Shown here: positions 24,101 through 37,300 of the stretch, in pieces
How positions within the stretch are numbered: position 1 is the stretch's first letter
How the letters are laid out: the number at the start of each line of letters is the position of its first letter
From: Lonicera japonica
Taxonomy: Eukaryota; Streptophyta; Magnoliopsida; Dipsacales; Caprifoliaceae
DNA length: 64,000 bases
Reading direction: 5' to 3'
NCBI GenBank assembly: GCA_021464415.1
Contig: CM038464.1
Coordinates: 53,371,328 to 53,435,327, forward strand
Program-made: the position numbers and the translations under genes
Notes under the pieces: model-generated
The model's input: only the letters and a program-made list of their open reading frames with translations
Database searches by the model: none
Told to the model about the DNA's origin: nothing

Positions 24101-27100
24101 ATGGAGACCGAGGGAAGAGTTGCAACGATATAACCTTATGGTGAATCGTAACGAGAACCAAGCCTATCTGTATAATATGATTGCCCAACCGGCAATTTAG
24201 CAACGAGTAATTGAAGCCCAGTGAGTAGACGAAGACGAAGAATTTGGCAACAGAAGTTGAAATGGTGGGTAATACAATGGTGGTGATCGAGATATTTGGC
24301 AACAGAAGAAATTATTGCACACCATTCCAAAATATGGTGGGTACAAACTTGGGACCAATGGTGGAATTAGGATCCAAGATAGGTTGGTGGTCAGAACACA
24401 TCTGGGTTATTGTTGATAGATTGAAAGTTTGATTTTTTTTCCTCAGAACAACCAAAATGTGGAAAGAACTATATGTTTAGAAGCTTCATGAATTCTTAAA
24501 TTCAGATAATCCTCGCTTTACATCTCAATTTTGAAAAATCTTTAAAGCAAACCAATTAAAATTTAGTATGTGTTTTTCTGATGGAGACATAAATAAATCG
24601 TTTTTTTTATTCAAAAAAGCTTTTGCTAAAACCCTATAAGAATAAAGGGATTTCACCTTTGTGATCATGTAGAGGACAAAAATGTCGAAAACACAGATTG
24701 CGATTTGGGATTTTTTTAATTCTCGTTGGGCTGCGAAAATTATTTTTTTTGCCACCGAAACGTCTTCTAATCGTCCTGATTTTTTGCGCAATAATTTCTG
24801 TTCCGAACCACATATCAAAAAATGGATCCAACGGTGCGCAAAAGTTACGATTAATTTACAACATTGCCGAAAAAAAAATCTTCTAGATTCCTTGTCACGA
24901 ATTATGTCACCAAGATTTTCTCCTCTTTCAATAGAACAAACCCTAACTCATAAATGTTATTATGAGAAGAGAGGCCGGCGTATATATAAGGTGTAGGGAC
25001 CTTAAGGAGAAATAAGTGTTTTGGCTTCCTATGAAGGAATCCTAATTCTATGAAAGTTCCTTCCATAAATTATAATTCACACCAAAGAATTATAATTGCA
25101 CTCCCGTCCTTATCTCAAAATTATATTTCGCTCCTTATTATTAAATACTTATTATTCTCCCCACGTTAAGATTACAGTAACCGTCATTTAAATTAAATTT
25201 CAATTATATTTAAAATCATTACCCATTCTTATTTGACTGATTAACATAATCCAGTGGTTTAACATAATCAAAACTTATAAGTGGGCTATCATCAATCCCT
25301 AACATGTATTCCATCAATAATTAATATTCACATACATATATGGATCCAATTCGATTATTTTTGAATCTCACTCATATTGAGTCAAAACAACAAACACTAT
25401 ATATATTATGTCTATTAATTATTTCAAGATTAAAGCATAAGTAATCATTAACCATGGGATTTTAAATTGCTTTATATGTCAGTATAAAAACAATTAACCC
25501 AGGTCCTATTCAATACACAAAATCTGCACAACGGTAAAACACTGTTTTCTTGTTGATAAACTATAGTACTACAATCCTAATGGGTGTCCAATTCCACAAA
25601 CTGTGAACCATTAAACTTATTTCCACAAGCGATGATAAGATCTTATGTGTGTAAGTTATTTACACACCAAATTTTTCTATATTATAAAACAAGAATTTTT
25701 TGTAATAAAATAATAAATTCCAACGTTTTATATTAATTTGAATGGTGTTAACACTTTTAACCATTGGAATTTTTAATCACAACAAGTGTCAAATCAACTT
25801 AACATTTACTCACACACTAAACATATACACAAATAAAACTCTTACATCTCTCTACTTTTCTGCAACATTTCTCTTTCATCAAATTTTTAAAAAACTTTTA
25901 AAGCCATAACTTTAAATTTACAAATTCAACTTTAATAAAATTTATATATTTGAAATGGTTCATCAACACCTACAAAAAAACATTGTGATTATTAAATTAT
26001 GTATAAAAAAATTCAAGAAAAATATGAACTATTTCTTCATTAGTTATTGAAAACAAAATAGTATAAAACTTATAAAACATTACAAATTAAGTATACTTAA
26101 ACTATTTCTAACTCATGTTATTGAAAATATATATTTCTCTCTCATCAAATTTTAAATTATTTTCAAATTCTAAAATAATCCAACCACCGAATATGGGATG
26201 AAATTTTTTTATTTTGTCCAACTTACCTCAAATATAATATTTTTTCTTTTAAATATACTAATAACACCATTCAATATAAAAGGATCGAACAATTTTAGGG
26301 CGATAATTTTTTATATTACAAGATCCTCGAATATAATATTTTTTCTCTTTTAAATACACTTACATCTCATTATAAAACGGTCGATACGATTTCAGGTCTA
26401 ATTGGGTAAAAAATCGAGTGAGGATGGTTATATTTTTTTAGAATGTTTCGTTTTTGGATACCTTAATTATCTGTTTCCTTTAGTAATATACAATCATATA
26501 CATCTTCGATCCTCACATTTTTCACGTAATTATATTTTATCTAATTATTATTTTTTATTCTTTTTATTGCCGGACGGCACGGGAACCCTATTGGAATAAA
26601 AGACACACAGCACAATATTTAAATAAATAATATAATGCAACCATGCCCATACAGATTCTCATTAAAATAGCAAAACCAAGTTTATAACATTCCAAACCAA
26701 CAAGAAAATTATCTTTTAGTATATCACTCTAACAATATCAGAAACCAATGGACAATTCGAACGGGTTGTCCAAATACTATAGGGTATATCAAGGGCATGA
26801 GTTCTCAATTTCTGGAGAAATTGAATAAAACATCTGCCGTCATTCGAATTTGTTTACAATAATAGCTTCTCAGCTAGAATAGGCACGACGCCTTACGAAG
26901 CCCTTTACGTTGTCCGTGTAGATTCCCGGTTTATTGGTATGAAGTCGGGGAAAAATCTTTGTTGGGCTCAGAGCTAGTAGAACAGACTACCGAGAAGATC
27001 CAAGTCATCCGACAATATCTCTTCACTACACAAAGTCAGCAAAAAAGTTATGCCGAAAGACGTTGTTGTCCTTTGGAGTTCAAACTAAGAATTCATGTGT

Positions 27101-27500
27101 TCCTAGAAACCAAACCACAATTTGGCATCACACGTTTCGGTAGTAAAAATAAGTGAACCCCTCGTTACATCGGACCGTTTGAAATTCTCGAATGTATCGG
27201 GAATGTCTCGTATTGATTAGCCTTATTTCTGTAGATGTCTCACGTTCATAATATCTTTCACGTCTTGATGTTATGTCGATACATTCATGATCCTTCTCAC
27301 ATCGTCCAGTGGGAGAATTTCGAGGTATTGGAAGACGGGCCTTATGAAACCCGACCAATACAAGTTTTGGATCGACAGGACTAGGTGCTCCGAAATAAAG
27401 TTATTCCCTTGGTCAAAACCTTGTGATTACATCATGAAAACGAAGAAGCAACGTGGGAATTAGAGACAAAGATTCGTAGCAAATATCCATAATTGTTTAA
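21179..27500 (+). pseudogene. Gypsy A gag-pol remains
   Basis: Domains in order: gag (about 21360-21850: APPTFNEMTGPDPTESWLD, then FHSLIQGNMSVIEYETKF); zinc knuckle near 22010 (YFGCAQPGHFKRECP, first Cys lost); serine/glycine-rich linker; protease near 22310-22580 (LFDTVTFHSFIS, LILGMDWLA); RT from 22760 ([21 protein letters not shown]); RNase H 23640-24020 ([14 protein letters not shown]); integrase 24020-24575 and 26730-27000; C-terminal region 26960-27500. RT has lost about seven codons before DNILIYS (23295), so the catalytic loop is broken, and the second catalytic Asp is Asn. Stops and frameshifts are frequent. Not functional. Confidence 0.85.
24575..26730. mobile_element. Unclassified 2.15-kb insertion in the Gypsy A integrase
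   Basis: Integrase similarity stops near 24575 (after KFSMC) and resumes near 26730 (TNGQFERVVQ), so the stretch between is inserted. It is AT-rich without a clear gene. A near-duplicate pair of ~85-bp blocks (CTCAAATATAATATTTTTTC at 26229 and CTCGAATATAATATTTTTTC at 26325) is visible. Near the right end, GCCGGACGGCACGGG (26571-26585) resembles the hairpin at 60165-60185, so a Helitron 3' end may be included. No target duplication is evident. Confidence 0.45.
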
Positions 27501-27553
27501 TTAATGTATAATATTTAAATTTCGAGGGCAAAATTTTATTTAGTGGGAGAGAT

Positions 27554-30386
27554 TGTAACACCCTGTGTTTATGTTAATGTTAAACATGTTGTATTCAGTA
27601 AATGCTATATAAAAAGTGTTAAAAAATGGTCTTAGTAGGCCGACTAGCGAAAATTTGACCGTTCGGAAACATTGTGACTAAGCATTGTCTTCGATAAATT
27701 TTGGGAAATTTTTCATTCATAATTTGGGAAAACTTCTTAGGAAATTTTAGATCTTTGAATTAACTTTTTAGGAATATAAATATCACCCCAATCGGAGTTC
27801 CGAGTGAAACGTTATAGCCGAAATAAGAATAGTGCAGCAAGGCAAAGTTTACCCGCATACCAGTATTAAGATTTTAGCATACCAGTCCGACTTATAAGTT
27901 TTGGGGAAACACTGACTAGCGGACCGGTATTGGGTTTTTGCATACTAGTCCGGCCTTTAAAAATTTGGGAAAATGGAGATTGCGGACCGGTCTCCTATTT
28001 TCTGCATACCGCTCTGCCAGTTAATCCTGTGCACCGATTTAAGTTCGTTTTTAAGTCAAATTTCACTTATTTTCGCCCCAACTTCGGGCCAAACATCTAA
28101 ACACACCTAAGAAGGGTTTTAAAGAGTTCTAGAGAAATAAAGAAAGAAAGAAAGAAATAAAGAGATATATTTCTACACATCTATCCCCTCACACTTAATA
28201 TCAAAGCTCAAAATCATCAAAATCTCATTCTCCTTCACTATTCATCATCTTCAACCTTGGTTATCTTCCATGGGAGCTCAAGCATGAGCTAGGACCATGC
28301 GAATAGGAGTTTATGCTACATCGATTTAGGGATCTTGCTATTCTAAGAATGTGGTGTTGCTATGGTTTTGGGATTTCAGCGAACGAGGCTTCGATTTCAC
28401 CTTTTTTTCTTCTTTAGGTCTATAAATTCAAGGTAAGTGTTTATATGGTTTTAAAACATGAAATATGGTATTATTTTAGGAATATCATCGTGTTTCAATC
28501 TTATTTGCTTATTAAAACTATAGCTTGATCTATGAAATAATATTTTATGATTTACAAAGATTTAAATATGAGATTGAGGCAATAGATGCCATTTACACTT
28601 GATATTCTTGTATTATTAACCCTATTAATTATTCCATGGATGTATGTCCATTATAAGATGATGAAAATGAATTGTTGTTGATTTATACATATCATGGGAT
28701 AAAGGTTGGATTTGTTGAGGTGTATGTGTATCAATTTGCTTCAAATGCTTGTTGAATGGCATGAATACATGTTTGCATTATGATTGTGTCAACTGAAGAC
28801 TCGAAAATCTCATGGCAAGCCCTTGAATGAACTTATGGCTCGGAGTTTGACTGAATAATTCATGGAAAGCCTATATAATGCTTGTGTTTCTCGAACATGG
28901 ATTCTCGATATAAAGATATATAATGCTTGCTCGGACGAAAAATAGGTAGGGCTCATTATCCTTGGGTTGAAAATTCCTAAACCCCCGTGGGTGCAATGTT
29001 TGGCCGCCTATAAGCCATCGGTGAGGAGTCCGAGAACCTAGGCAATGGGCAAGGCACTATGAATTCAATTTATAATTATGCGGATTGTGGACGAGTAATT
29101 CCACTTTTATTATTGCATTGGTAATTTACTTTGAGGTGACAAGCAGAGGCTCGAATTCTTCATATTGCGGTAATGGTTGATGTTGACCCAATTAATCTTA
29201 TTTTGATAATCTAACTCGGTTGTTTCAATGATGATAGCCATTTTAACTGATATATCTTTCGACCAAGATCAAACCGAAGCTTGCTTTGTACTCACAAGAA
29301 ATGAACTCGATATAATGTGCTATACAAAGCCAAGAAAAGATCTAGATCATCAAGCAAGTGAAGATATGCACAAGAATGATCTCTACATGTTCTACAAGTT
29401 ATCAAAACCAAGAAAGGATCAAGAACATCAAACAAGTAAAGATACGCTCAAGAATCACGAAGACGAATTATCATTAAATGGAGTGAGTGCTTAGGTAAAA
29501 ATACTTTATTGATCAAATCCCTTGCTCAAACATATTCTTACATCTTTTAAAGATTGGCTTGAAATTGAAATTTGAAAAACAACATTTTAAACCCCATATT
29601 AATTTTAAATGTAAGGGTGCAATGTTTGGCCTCTTATAAGCCACCGGTGAGGAGTTCGAGAACCTAGGCAATGGGCAAAGCACTATGAATTCAATTTATA
29701 ATTATGCTTGTACAGATTGTGGACGGTAATTTCACTTTTAGCTTATTGCATTGGTAATTCATTCTTTGAGGTGACAAGCGGCATTCTCTTATAGGGGAAC
29801 AACAAGACAAAAAATCTTCGCTCGAATTCTTCATATTGCGGTAATGGTTGACAGACCTACAAGAAAGTAACATGCATAGCACGTGCATGCATTGTTTTTA
29901 TATGATAAAACTTTCAATTTGGATTATCGTTGAAACCTGAATTGATCATGAACCGTTAAGTTATATTTTAGAACAAACTGTTCCATGTTTTGCCCCTCTT
30001 ACTAAGAAAATAGATCACCTAGGTTTCTTTAAAATAACACAGGTACCCAGGAGTTCAATGACGACAAAAGATGAGACGAGATTGGGGACGAAGTAGAGGC
30101 TCTAATACAACAATTATTTTTATGATGTATATGTCTTCACGGGAAGCCATGACTAGTATTGTATATATTTTTGAACTTACTTAGTTTGGTTTTGTATAAC
30201 TATTATATGCATGTGAAAGAATTATACTATTGTTTTGTATTTCATGTTTAATCGACACATGACATGCATGTTGCCTTGATTTCTTGTTTACGAAAATACC
30301 CATTTTAGTCAATCTAAGATGGGTTAGTAACGCTTCAGGTCTTAATTACGGGTGTTATCCTGTTAAATTAAGGTGGGGGTGCTACA
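27554..30386 (+). mobile_element. 3' LTR of Gypsy A (2.8 kb, with insertion and duplication)
   Basis: It matches the 5' LTR along its length, but from about 28990 to 29180 and again from 29616 to 29860 the same LTR segment (CAATGTTTGGCC...GCGGTAATGGTTGA) occurs twice. A Copia LTR fragment lies between. It also has an (AAAG)n tract at 28138-28160. It ends GTGCTACA. Confidence 0.8.
29185..29612 (+). mobile_element. Copia LTR 5' fragment inside the 3' LTR of Gypsy A
   Basis: From TGTTGACCCAATTAATCTTATTTTGATAAT it follows the beginning of the Copia D LTR (49089), including the later GGAGTGAGTGCTTAGG block, and ends within AACATTTTAAACCCCATATTAATTTTAAAT. It is only the first ~430 bases of an LTR. 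The short open frame at 29228-29494 is a chance frame in the LTR. Confidence 0.65.
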
Positions 30387-30969
30387 ACAGTCGTCTCTCG
30401 TTTGTGAGCTAACTGCCTATTTCTATTTCTCTCTCATACGGACTACGATCGTCTCTGACTCTGAGCACTCTCCATCTCAGATTCGCAATACTCTCTCTAG
30501 GTATGTCATGTATATAAGTATATAACTTATTTTGTTTGTCAATTTTCAGATTTTTATGTATATTTGTATAATTTTTTATTTTTTGTATATAACTTATTTT
30601 ATTTATAACTTGTTAAGAGTTGTTCAGATTTGTATCATTGTATATTTGTATGTATGAATTATGACCATTGATTTGTAACTTGTTAATATTTGTGAAGTCC
30701 ATGCAATGATAACCAAGAGTAAGAACCTAAACAGCTAAATGATTAATTAATATCTTAAACTGTAAAGTGAATACTTTAGTTGTGATTAGTTTAGTTTTCT
30801 TGCCTGCAGTTATGATTAGTTTTCTTGCCTTTAGTTATGATTAAAATTGTATGATTAGTTTAGTTGTTCCTTACTTAGAACATAGTGATTGACTGATTGT
30901 ATGTTTGTATAATTTAGTTGTTCCTTACTTAAAATATAATGATTGGCTTAATTTTCAGTTACACACATA
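30387..30969 (+). other. hAT 5' untranslated region (right half)
   Basis: This lies between the Gypsy A target duplication and the transposase start. CT-rich phrases (CTATTTCTCTCTC, CTCCATCTCAGATT, CTCTCTCTAGG) match in style those before the insertion at 18800-18930, so the two halves formed one CT-rich leader. GGTATGTC near 30500 followed by TTTTCAG just before 30960 could mark a leader intron; this is not certain. Confidence 0.5.
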
Positions 30970-33302
30970 ATGGAGTCTAGTTCTAGCCAATCCTATACGG
31001 ATGTTAATGCCTCATATACTACCTCTTTGCCCTTTCAACACTCTGAATCTCCTCAACCTCTATCTCAAAACATACCAACACCACAATCCATAGTAGATGA
31101 TAGTGAGGGGGGGGGGGGGAATGTAAAAAATATAACGGGAAAGAAAAGAAAAGAAAAATTAATTGTTTGGAAACATTGTAAAAAAGTTGAAAGAGTGGTA
31201 AACGGGGTGGTAAAACATATTGCGATTTATGATCATTGCTAAGAAGAGATGCATGCACATCCTAAGATTAATGGGATGACGGAGACAAAGATACAGCTAG
31301 AAAGGATAAATTGCCTCTTGGTCAAACAACGTTAAGAAGTTACACAATAGGTCAAAATATGGGATATCATGCTTTTAGTAAAAAAAAGTGATTTAAAGTG
31401 TTATCATTATGTTATAAGGGATGAAGTTTCTTTTAGATCGGTTGAAGGAATAGACTTTCAAAATTTTCTCCATGAGCTTTAACCTAGGTACATATTACCT
31501 AATAGGAAGAAAGTGGCTACGTATGTGGGATTTGTTTAAAAAGGAAAAGGAAGAATTATTAAACGTGATTCGTGGGAAGAGAGTTAGTGTCATAACCGAT
31601 ACTTGGACCTCAATTCAAAACATCAATTATATAGTGATCACATTCCATTTCTTGGATAATGAATGTAAGTTGTATAAAAGAATAATAAATTTCACCAAAA
31701 TCACTAGCCATAAAGGTGAGGAGACAGGAAAGACTTTAGAGGTTTGCTTGACTGGTTAGGGGATTGATAAGGTGTTTAGCATTACTGTTGACAATGCTTC
31801 GACTAATGATGGGGCCATTGAGTATATGAAAAAGAGATTTAGGGCTTTAAACACTTTATTATTTGAGGGAAAGTACATGCATATGAGGTGTGGATGTCAT
31901 ATTCTTAACCTCATTGTGGGTGCTAGAATGAAGGAGCTTTATGTCTCTATTGAGGCTATTAAGAATTGTGTCAAATATATTCATTCCTCCGTGTCCCGGC
32001 TTGACAAGTTTAGGGACTTTTGTGTGTTGTTGCAGAAAGATAGGATGGCTAATATGCCACTGGATGTGTCTATGAGGTGGAATGCCATTTATAAATTGCA
32101 TGAAAGGGCTTTAAAATTTAAGGTGGTATTCACTCGAATGGTGGAGGAGTATGCACCATTTGATAGTCAATTCGATGAAAGGGTGAGGGATATAAAAAGA
32201 GCGGGACCTCCTAGTGACATGGATTGGGATAATGCTATTGCATTTGCACATTTTTTTGGTACTTTTCATCAAACTACTTTAAAACTTAGTGCAATAAAGA
32301 CTCTAACATCAAATTTAATTTTTACCGAAATGGTTACACTGCAAGTTGAGATTGAGAATAAAATATATAATGATGGTGATCCGGTTTTGCAAAGGGTGGC
32401 TTGTTCAAAGAAAAGTAAGTTTGATAAGTATTGGGGGAGTTTTGAAGGAGTTAAAAATCTTATATATGTTGCTAATGTACTAGATCCTAGATTTAAACTC
32501 TAAATGATTAAGATTTGTTATAAATTATTTAATTTAGTGTTGAAAAAATTGAACATGTGTGTAATCGGTGAAGATGTGTATGTATGACTTGTATAAGGAG
32601 TATTCAAATTCTACTAATACTTCTATGAGTGTTGTTGGTGAAGGAGGTGATGGTAGAGTTGAAATTAATTAAGTAAGAGTAAGTAGGAATTTGGAAATAG
32701 ATCTAATGATGAAGGAACTTGCAAAAGATAGGAGGGCGGAACAATTGTTAGGGATTTCCAATGAAGTCGACAAATACCTTGCCGATCCTTTTAAAACAAT
32801 CAACACATTCGATTTTGATCTTTTGTTCTGGTGGAAAGTGAACCAATCAAAATATCCTATCCTTTCTATGATTGCCCACGATATATTTGCAATTCCAAGT
32901 TTAACGGTTGCTAGTGAAAATGACTTTAGCCTTGGACGTAGGATTGTAAATCCTTTTAGAGCTTCTTTGACGCCAAAAATGGTTGAGGCATTAATATGTA
33001 CAAGTGATTGGCTTAGGGCAGATGCCTTCAATTTCTACAAAGAGCCAACGGATGATGACCTCGAATTTTACAAAGAACTAGAAGAATTGGAAGCAAGTAA
33101 ATGTTTTTCTACTTTCTTTCTATACATTTATGTTTCTTGTTCTTACATTTTAGACTTTATTTGTAAATTGTAATGCACTAATTGACAATTGCTATTTGTC
33201 TACATCTCATTTTTTTCTTATGTAGATCCAACACCAAGTCACTCAAGTGTAACACAAACTATGCCTCCACCTCAGCCATATCATAAGAATATAAGAAAAT
33301 GA
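30970..33302 (+). pseudogene. hAT transposase (zinc finger BED, RICESLEEPER-like), decayed
   Basis: The start codon is at 30970. A degenerate BED finger (VWKHCKKVE...IYDHC) ends in a stop at 31240. The core follows in another frame from 31472: ITDTWTS (first catalytic Asp), VDNASTND (second), and CGCHILNLIV, the hAT Cys-His motif. The C-terminal dimerisation domain (hATC) is at 32691-33095 in a third frame: FDLLFWWKVNQSKYPILS and SENDFSLGRRI, where family members usually have SESAFS. A last intron is visible, donor at 33097 and acceptor ending 33225, joining EA to NPTPSHSS, with a TGA at 33300-33302. At least two frameshifts and several stops are present, so it is inactive. Confidence 0.85.
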
Positions 33303-33827
33303 TATTTTATTTGTTTCTTCATACTTTTGAAGTTTTAATGCTTTTATTTTTCTTTTGTGCTCAGATTTGTAACTTGATCACATTTTTTTATTTTGTGCTC
33401 AACCAATGCCTTCCAAGTTCCACCAATAGGCAGCCACTGTCGAGCCGTGCCCATTGCCCAATGCCCACTGCCCCTTCATCTTCTTAATCTTTTATTCATT
33501 TATTTTGTGTTTCTATGTGAAGAGTGAAAACTTTGATTTCTTTAAGTTTGAGTTGTTTGTTTGATTGCTTTGAATTTGTTTGGGTCAAATTGTTTTGAAT
33601 TATGCTGGTTAAATTGGGTTACAACAATTTCATTTGTTTGGTTGTTTAGGGGAAAATGCCCAGTGCACTGTCAGTGCCCAATGCCCAGTGTTATTTGATT
33701 TGTTTGGTGACAAGTGATTTGTTTAAGTTTTTCTTTGCTAAGTGTTGTATATAACGCAATTGTACCGACCGAATTTTTGGAATACCGAAATGTCGATATA
33801 ATCGACTTAAACCGACTAATTCCGCCC
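33303..33827 (+). other. hAT 3' non-coding region
   Basis: Non-coding tail of the hAT, with clustered direct repeats of GTGCCCAATGCCCA-type motifs near 33448-33475 and 33655-33695. Subterminal ACCGACCGAA, ACCGACTAA motifs near 33766-33820 are of the kind that precede the TIR in plant hAT elements. Confidence 0.55.
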
Positions 33828-33853
33828 AATACTTACTTTTGTCCAATGTAGGT

Positions 33854-34171
33854 ATGGCGTTACCACATGAGAATGGTCATGTAGAAATACCTGCACCTCA
33901 GGACAATTAACAACAAAATATAGAAGTAGATGTTTACTATAGGATGAAAGACAAGGCACGACAAGTAGAGTTTCTAGAAGGATATACTAACAGACAGAAA
34001 GACTGGGTACAAGGAGAATTTTATTATAAGAGAGAAGTTTTGAGAAAGGTTATAAGCTTTATGGAAAGAAATCCGACACTATATGAGACTGTACTTATGG
34101 GAATTAGGCATGAAAGACCCCTTCCACCAGATGCACAATCTGAAGTTGGGGAAAACAATGTTGAGGGATAA
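33854..34171 (+). pseudogene. Small extra reading frame upstream of gag in Gypsy B
   Basis: A frame from ATG at 33854 runs about 105 codons with one in-frame TAA at codon 19. It gives YYRMKDKARQVEFLEGYTNR and VLRKVISFMERNPTLYETVL, a charged, probably helical protein with no domain I recognise. It lies between the end of the hAT insertion and gag (34360). The 190 bases after it end in TTATTGTAG directly before the gag ATG, which looks like a splice acceptor. It may be an extra ORF or a 5' exon of gag. Confidence 0.5.
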
Positions 34172-34359
34172 TAGAGAGTAGATATGTATAAATAATGATA
34201 ACTAGTGTGTAAAATAAATAAGGGATGTAGTATTATATTATGTTGTAATGTGTTAAGATAAGGGTTGTACTACTAACATAATAATAATAATATATGATAT
34301 GTGTAATATATTATGAGTAAAAAACACTTTTTGTCTTACTATATTATTTATTATTGTAG

Positions 34360-37300
34360 ATGCAAGATATTACTAGTTCCAGTACCAGGAATGCCGAGGG
34401 AGTTTTTAAGGCTATCGAAAATTTAGCAAGATTACTTGAAGAACAAAATAATAATAATACTCACACAAAACCTAAAAGTGGAACGATTGAACAATTCAAA
34501 AGGTTGAACCCGCTTTCTTTTTGGGAACTCCTGAGACAATTATAGCAGAGTGTTTATTAATGGAAATGGAGAAAATATTTCAAGTACTCTCATGTACTGA
34601 AGATCAGAAGGTAAGATTTGCGGTATTTATGCTACAAGGAGAGCATATCACTGGTGGCAGATGGTTAGAAGAATCAAATATATTAATGAAGAAGTTAATG
34701 AGGTCGAACAACCCTTTTGCCACGTGGAAGGAATTTCTAGACATCTTTAATGAACAATATTTTCCAGAAACATTACGGGAACATAAAGAATTAGATTTTC
34801 TCCAATTGGTTCAAGGAGGCTTGATGGTGGCACAATACGAGGCCAAGTTTGTTTCACTATCACGTTATGCACCCCATCTAATTGCTACTGAGGCTGCCAA
34901 GATGAAAAAGTTTGAAAATGGACTATGGATGAATATTCGTAGTCGTATATTGATATTAAGGCTACGAACATATAATGAAATTATGGAAAAAGCCAGCATT
35001 GCCGAACGAAATTGTGAGGAATCAAAAAAAAGGCAAGATCAAAGGAAGAGGGCTAATAATGGAAATGAAATGACATACGCTTTTCAAAGAAAAGAGCCAT
35101 AGATACGCCAAGAAATAAAGGTCGGATGGAGCCATGTGCACACTGTAGTAAGAAACATACAGGAGAGTGCTATTGGAATACTGGTGCATGTTTCAAATGT
35201 GGGAAGACATGACATATGATCAAAGATTGCCTAGAAATACTAACAGTGGAAATAAAGGAACATGTGATCACAAGACTCGAGGAGGACAAGCAACGGTGCT
35301 TGCAATAATGACAGGAGAAGAAACGACTCCCAATTCTGTGGTCTCAGGTAAATTGTTAATATGTGACCAACTTGCACATATTTTGATTGATCATGGATCT
35401 ACACATTCATTTGTTTCTCAAAATTTTGCTAAATCTCTCAAGAAAAACTCTAGTAACCTAGGGTATGTTATGACCATCTCCACCCCTGCCGGTGATTCTC
35501 TAGATACGTTGATAATTTATAAGGCTTGTCCCACATTAGTTGGCAATCGTAATTTAGTGGCCGATTTAGTATCACTGGATATTAGGGGCTTTGAAATAAT
35601 TTTGGGTATGGACTGGTTAGCTACTTACCATGTATATATGGATTCTTCCAAGACCGGGGGAACCTTGTTTCAAATTTAAAGGAAGCAGCGTAAAAATTCC
35701 ACAATGGAGGCTTGGCAAGCCCTGGAAGAAATTCTTGTAGACACCCCATTTTGCGACTTTTCCATACAAGATCAGACTTGGCGATATATAATTTCAAGAG
35801 TTACATGCTCAGATAAAATTGGACTTAGCCAATGCAAGGTTAAAAATCATTGTGGGCCTATACAAATGAGCCTCACATTGATCAAGCAGTAAGACGGAGG
35901 CCTTTTCGAATTCCAATCATTTTCAAATTTAGAGAAAAACTACAAGACATCTTGGGAAACATCATATCTAAAACACAACTTGATCCAACGGTGGCATCCC
36001 CGAAGACCATACGGGCTATCTACAGAGTTCATGACCTCCACCAAGTGTAGACAAATAATCAAATGGATGCCTTCCCGAACTCTGATTACCCTCAAATTTG
36101 GATAAAAGCTACATAACATCTTGAAGAACAAAATATCCAAAAATAAGATTCATCCAACGGTTAGAACCCTATTTACCATACAGGCAATCATAATTGTACT
36201 GGCAATCCACCGTACGAACAATCCACTATACGGGCAATCCCATAGACCGTATGGGAAAACGGCCTTCCCGACGTCCAATCGTGCTTAAATTTTGAAAACA
36301 AGTAGAAAACATCTTAGGAAACAACATATCCAAAAATTAGCTTAATCCAACGGTTAAAAATAGATTAACCGTACGGGAAATCCCATTAACTGTACTGGCA
36401 ATCTGATTTTTATTTAAAACGGGTTATGTGGCAACCAAAATAGCTTTTCGGATAGCTCGTATGGGAAATATGGTCCTTTATACGGGTAATCGGGCACCAA
36501 ACGCTAAATCAAGTGCTATATAAGCCAGAGCCAACTTCTCAACGAGGGTTCGTGATTATTGTGCAAAAATGCCCACTGCAAAGGTAAAGAAGAAAGAAAA
36601 ACTTGTATTTTTATTATATCTTCATTTCTAGATTAGCAAAAGGTTACTATAGAGAGAGAAAACACTGTAATAGAATAGGTACGCGAGTAAAAACTTCGTA
36701 ACTTGTTTATAGTATTTGTATTCTGACTGATCGATGAACCAAAGCTTATAACACAGATATATTCTTCTGAAACAAAGTTCTGTATTCGCAAAGGTATCAT
36801 TTAAATTCTAATACAATGTAGATATCTTGCAAATAAAGAGTATGTGTTTATAATTATTCATATTATGTATATAATTGTATAAATTGTCAAAACATGCCTA
36901 AAATTGTTCCATGCCATCATTATGCCTGAACTCTGCTAAAGCTTGATAAATGGAATTGTGCCTTGATTCCCTATACGAACAATCCAATTGATCGTACGGT
37001 TAATCCCATTCCCCGTATGGATAATCTGCTTTCAAGGCAATTTTTGCATGCCGAATACAGTAGGCTTATTGTATTATATTTAGCAACCTGTATATATAAT
37101 TTTTGGGCCAAAACAAAAGGAAAATGATAAAATATAAATGCAAGCATGTCCATTTAGAAGCTGAAAAGGGTGACGCGAATGCCTAACACCTTCCCGCATC
37201 ATAACATAGTTCTTGAACCTAATCTGGTTGCATAGACTGTGTTGTACCCCAAAAGGGTACAAAAACAAACTTTTGTCCATTTTTTCGAAAAATGTACTAG

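Larger units (their letters stand above)
18943..30386 (+). mobile_element. Gypsy element A inserted in the hAT 5' region
   Basis: It starts TGTAACACCCTG and ends GTGCTACA, with a 5-bp target duplication ACGGT (18938-18942) / ACAGT (30387-30391). LTRs are 18943-21043 and 27554-30386. Primer-binding site TTTAGTATCAAAGCG lies at 21045-21059, and the polypurine tract AGTGGGAGAGAT just before 27554. The pol order PR-RT-RH-IN identifies it as Ty3/Gypsy. It is the same family as element C on the minus strand at 45-54 kb. Two later inserts are present, at 24575-26730 and about 29185-29610. Confidence 0.85.
18439..33835 (+). mobile_element. hAT transposon (RICESLEEPER-like) inserted in Gypsy B
   Basis: Target duplication AATACTTG (18439-18446) and AATACTTA (33828-33835) brackets the element 18447-33827. 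The left end reads GGGCTGGGAAAAAAACCG and the right end, inverted, GGGCGGAATTAGTCGG. The GGGCTGG...ACCG style is common for plant hAT ends. The transposase remains are at 30970-33302. Gypsy A sits in its 5' region at 18943-30386. Without that insert the transposon is about 3.9 kb, a normal hAT size. The Gypsy B leader and gag continue directly on either side. Confidence 0.8.

Noticed and set aside
24682..24996. 104-codon frame in the insert of Gypsy A
   Set aside because: No recognisable domain and overlapped by open frames on the other strand; not enough to call a gene.
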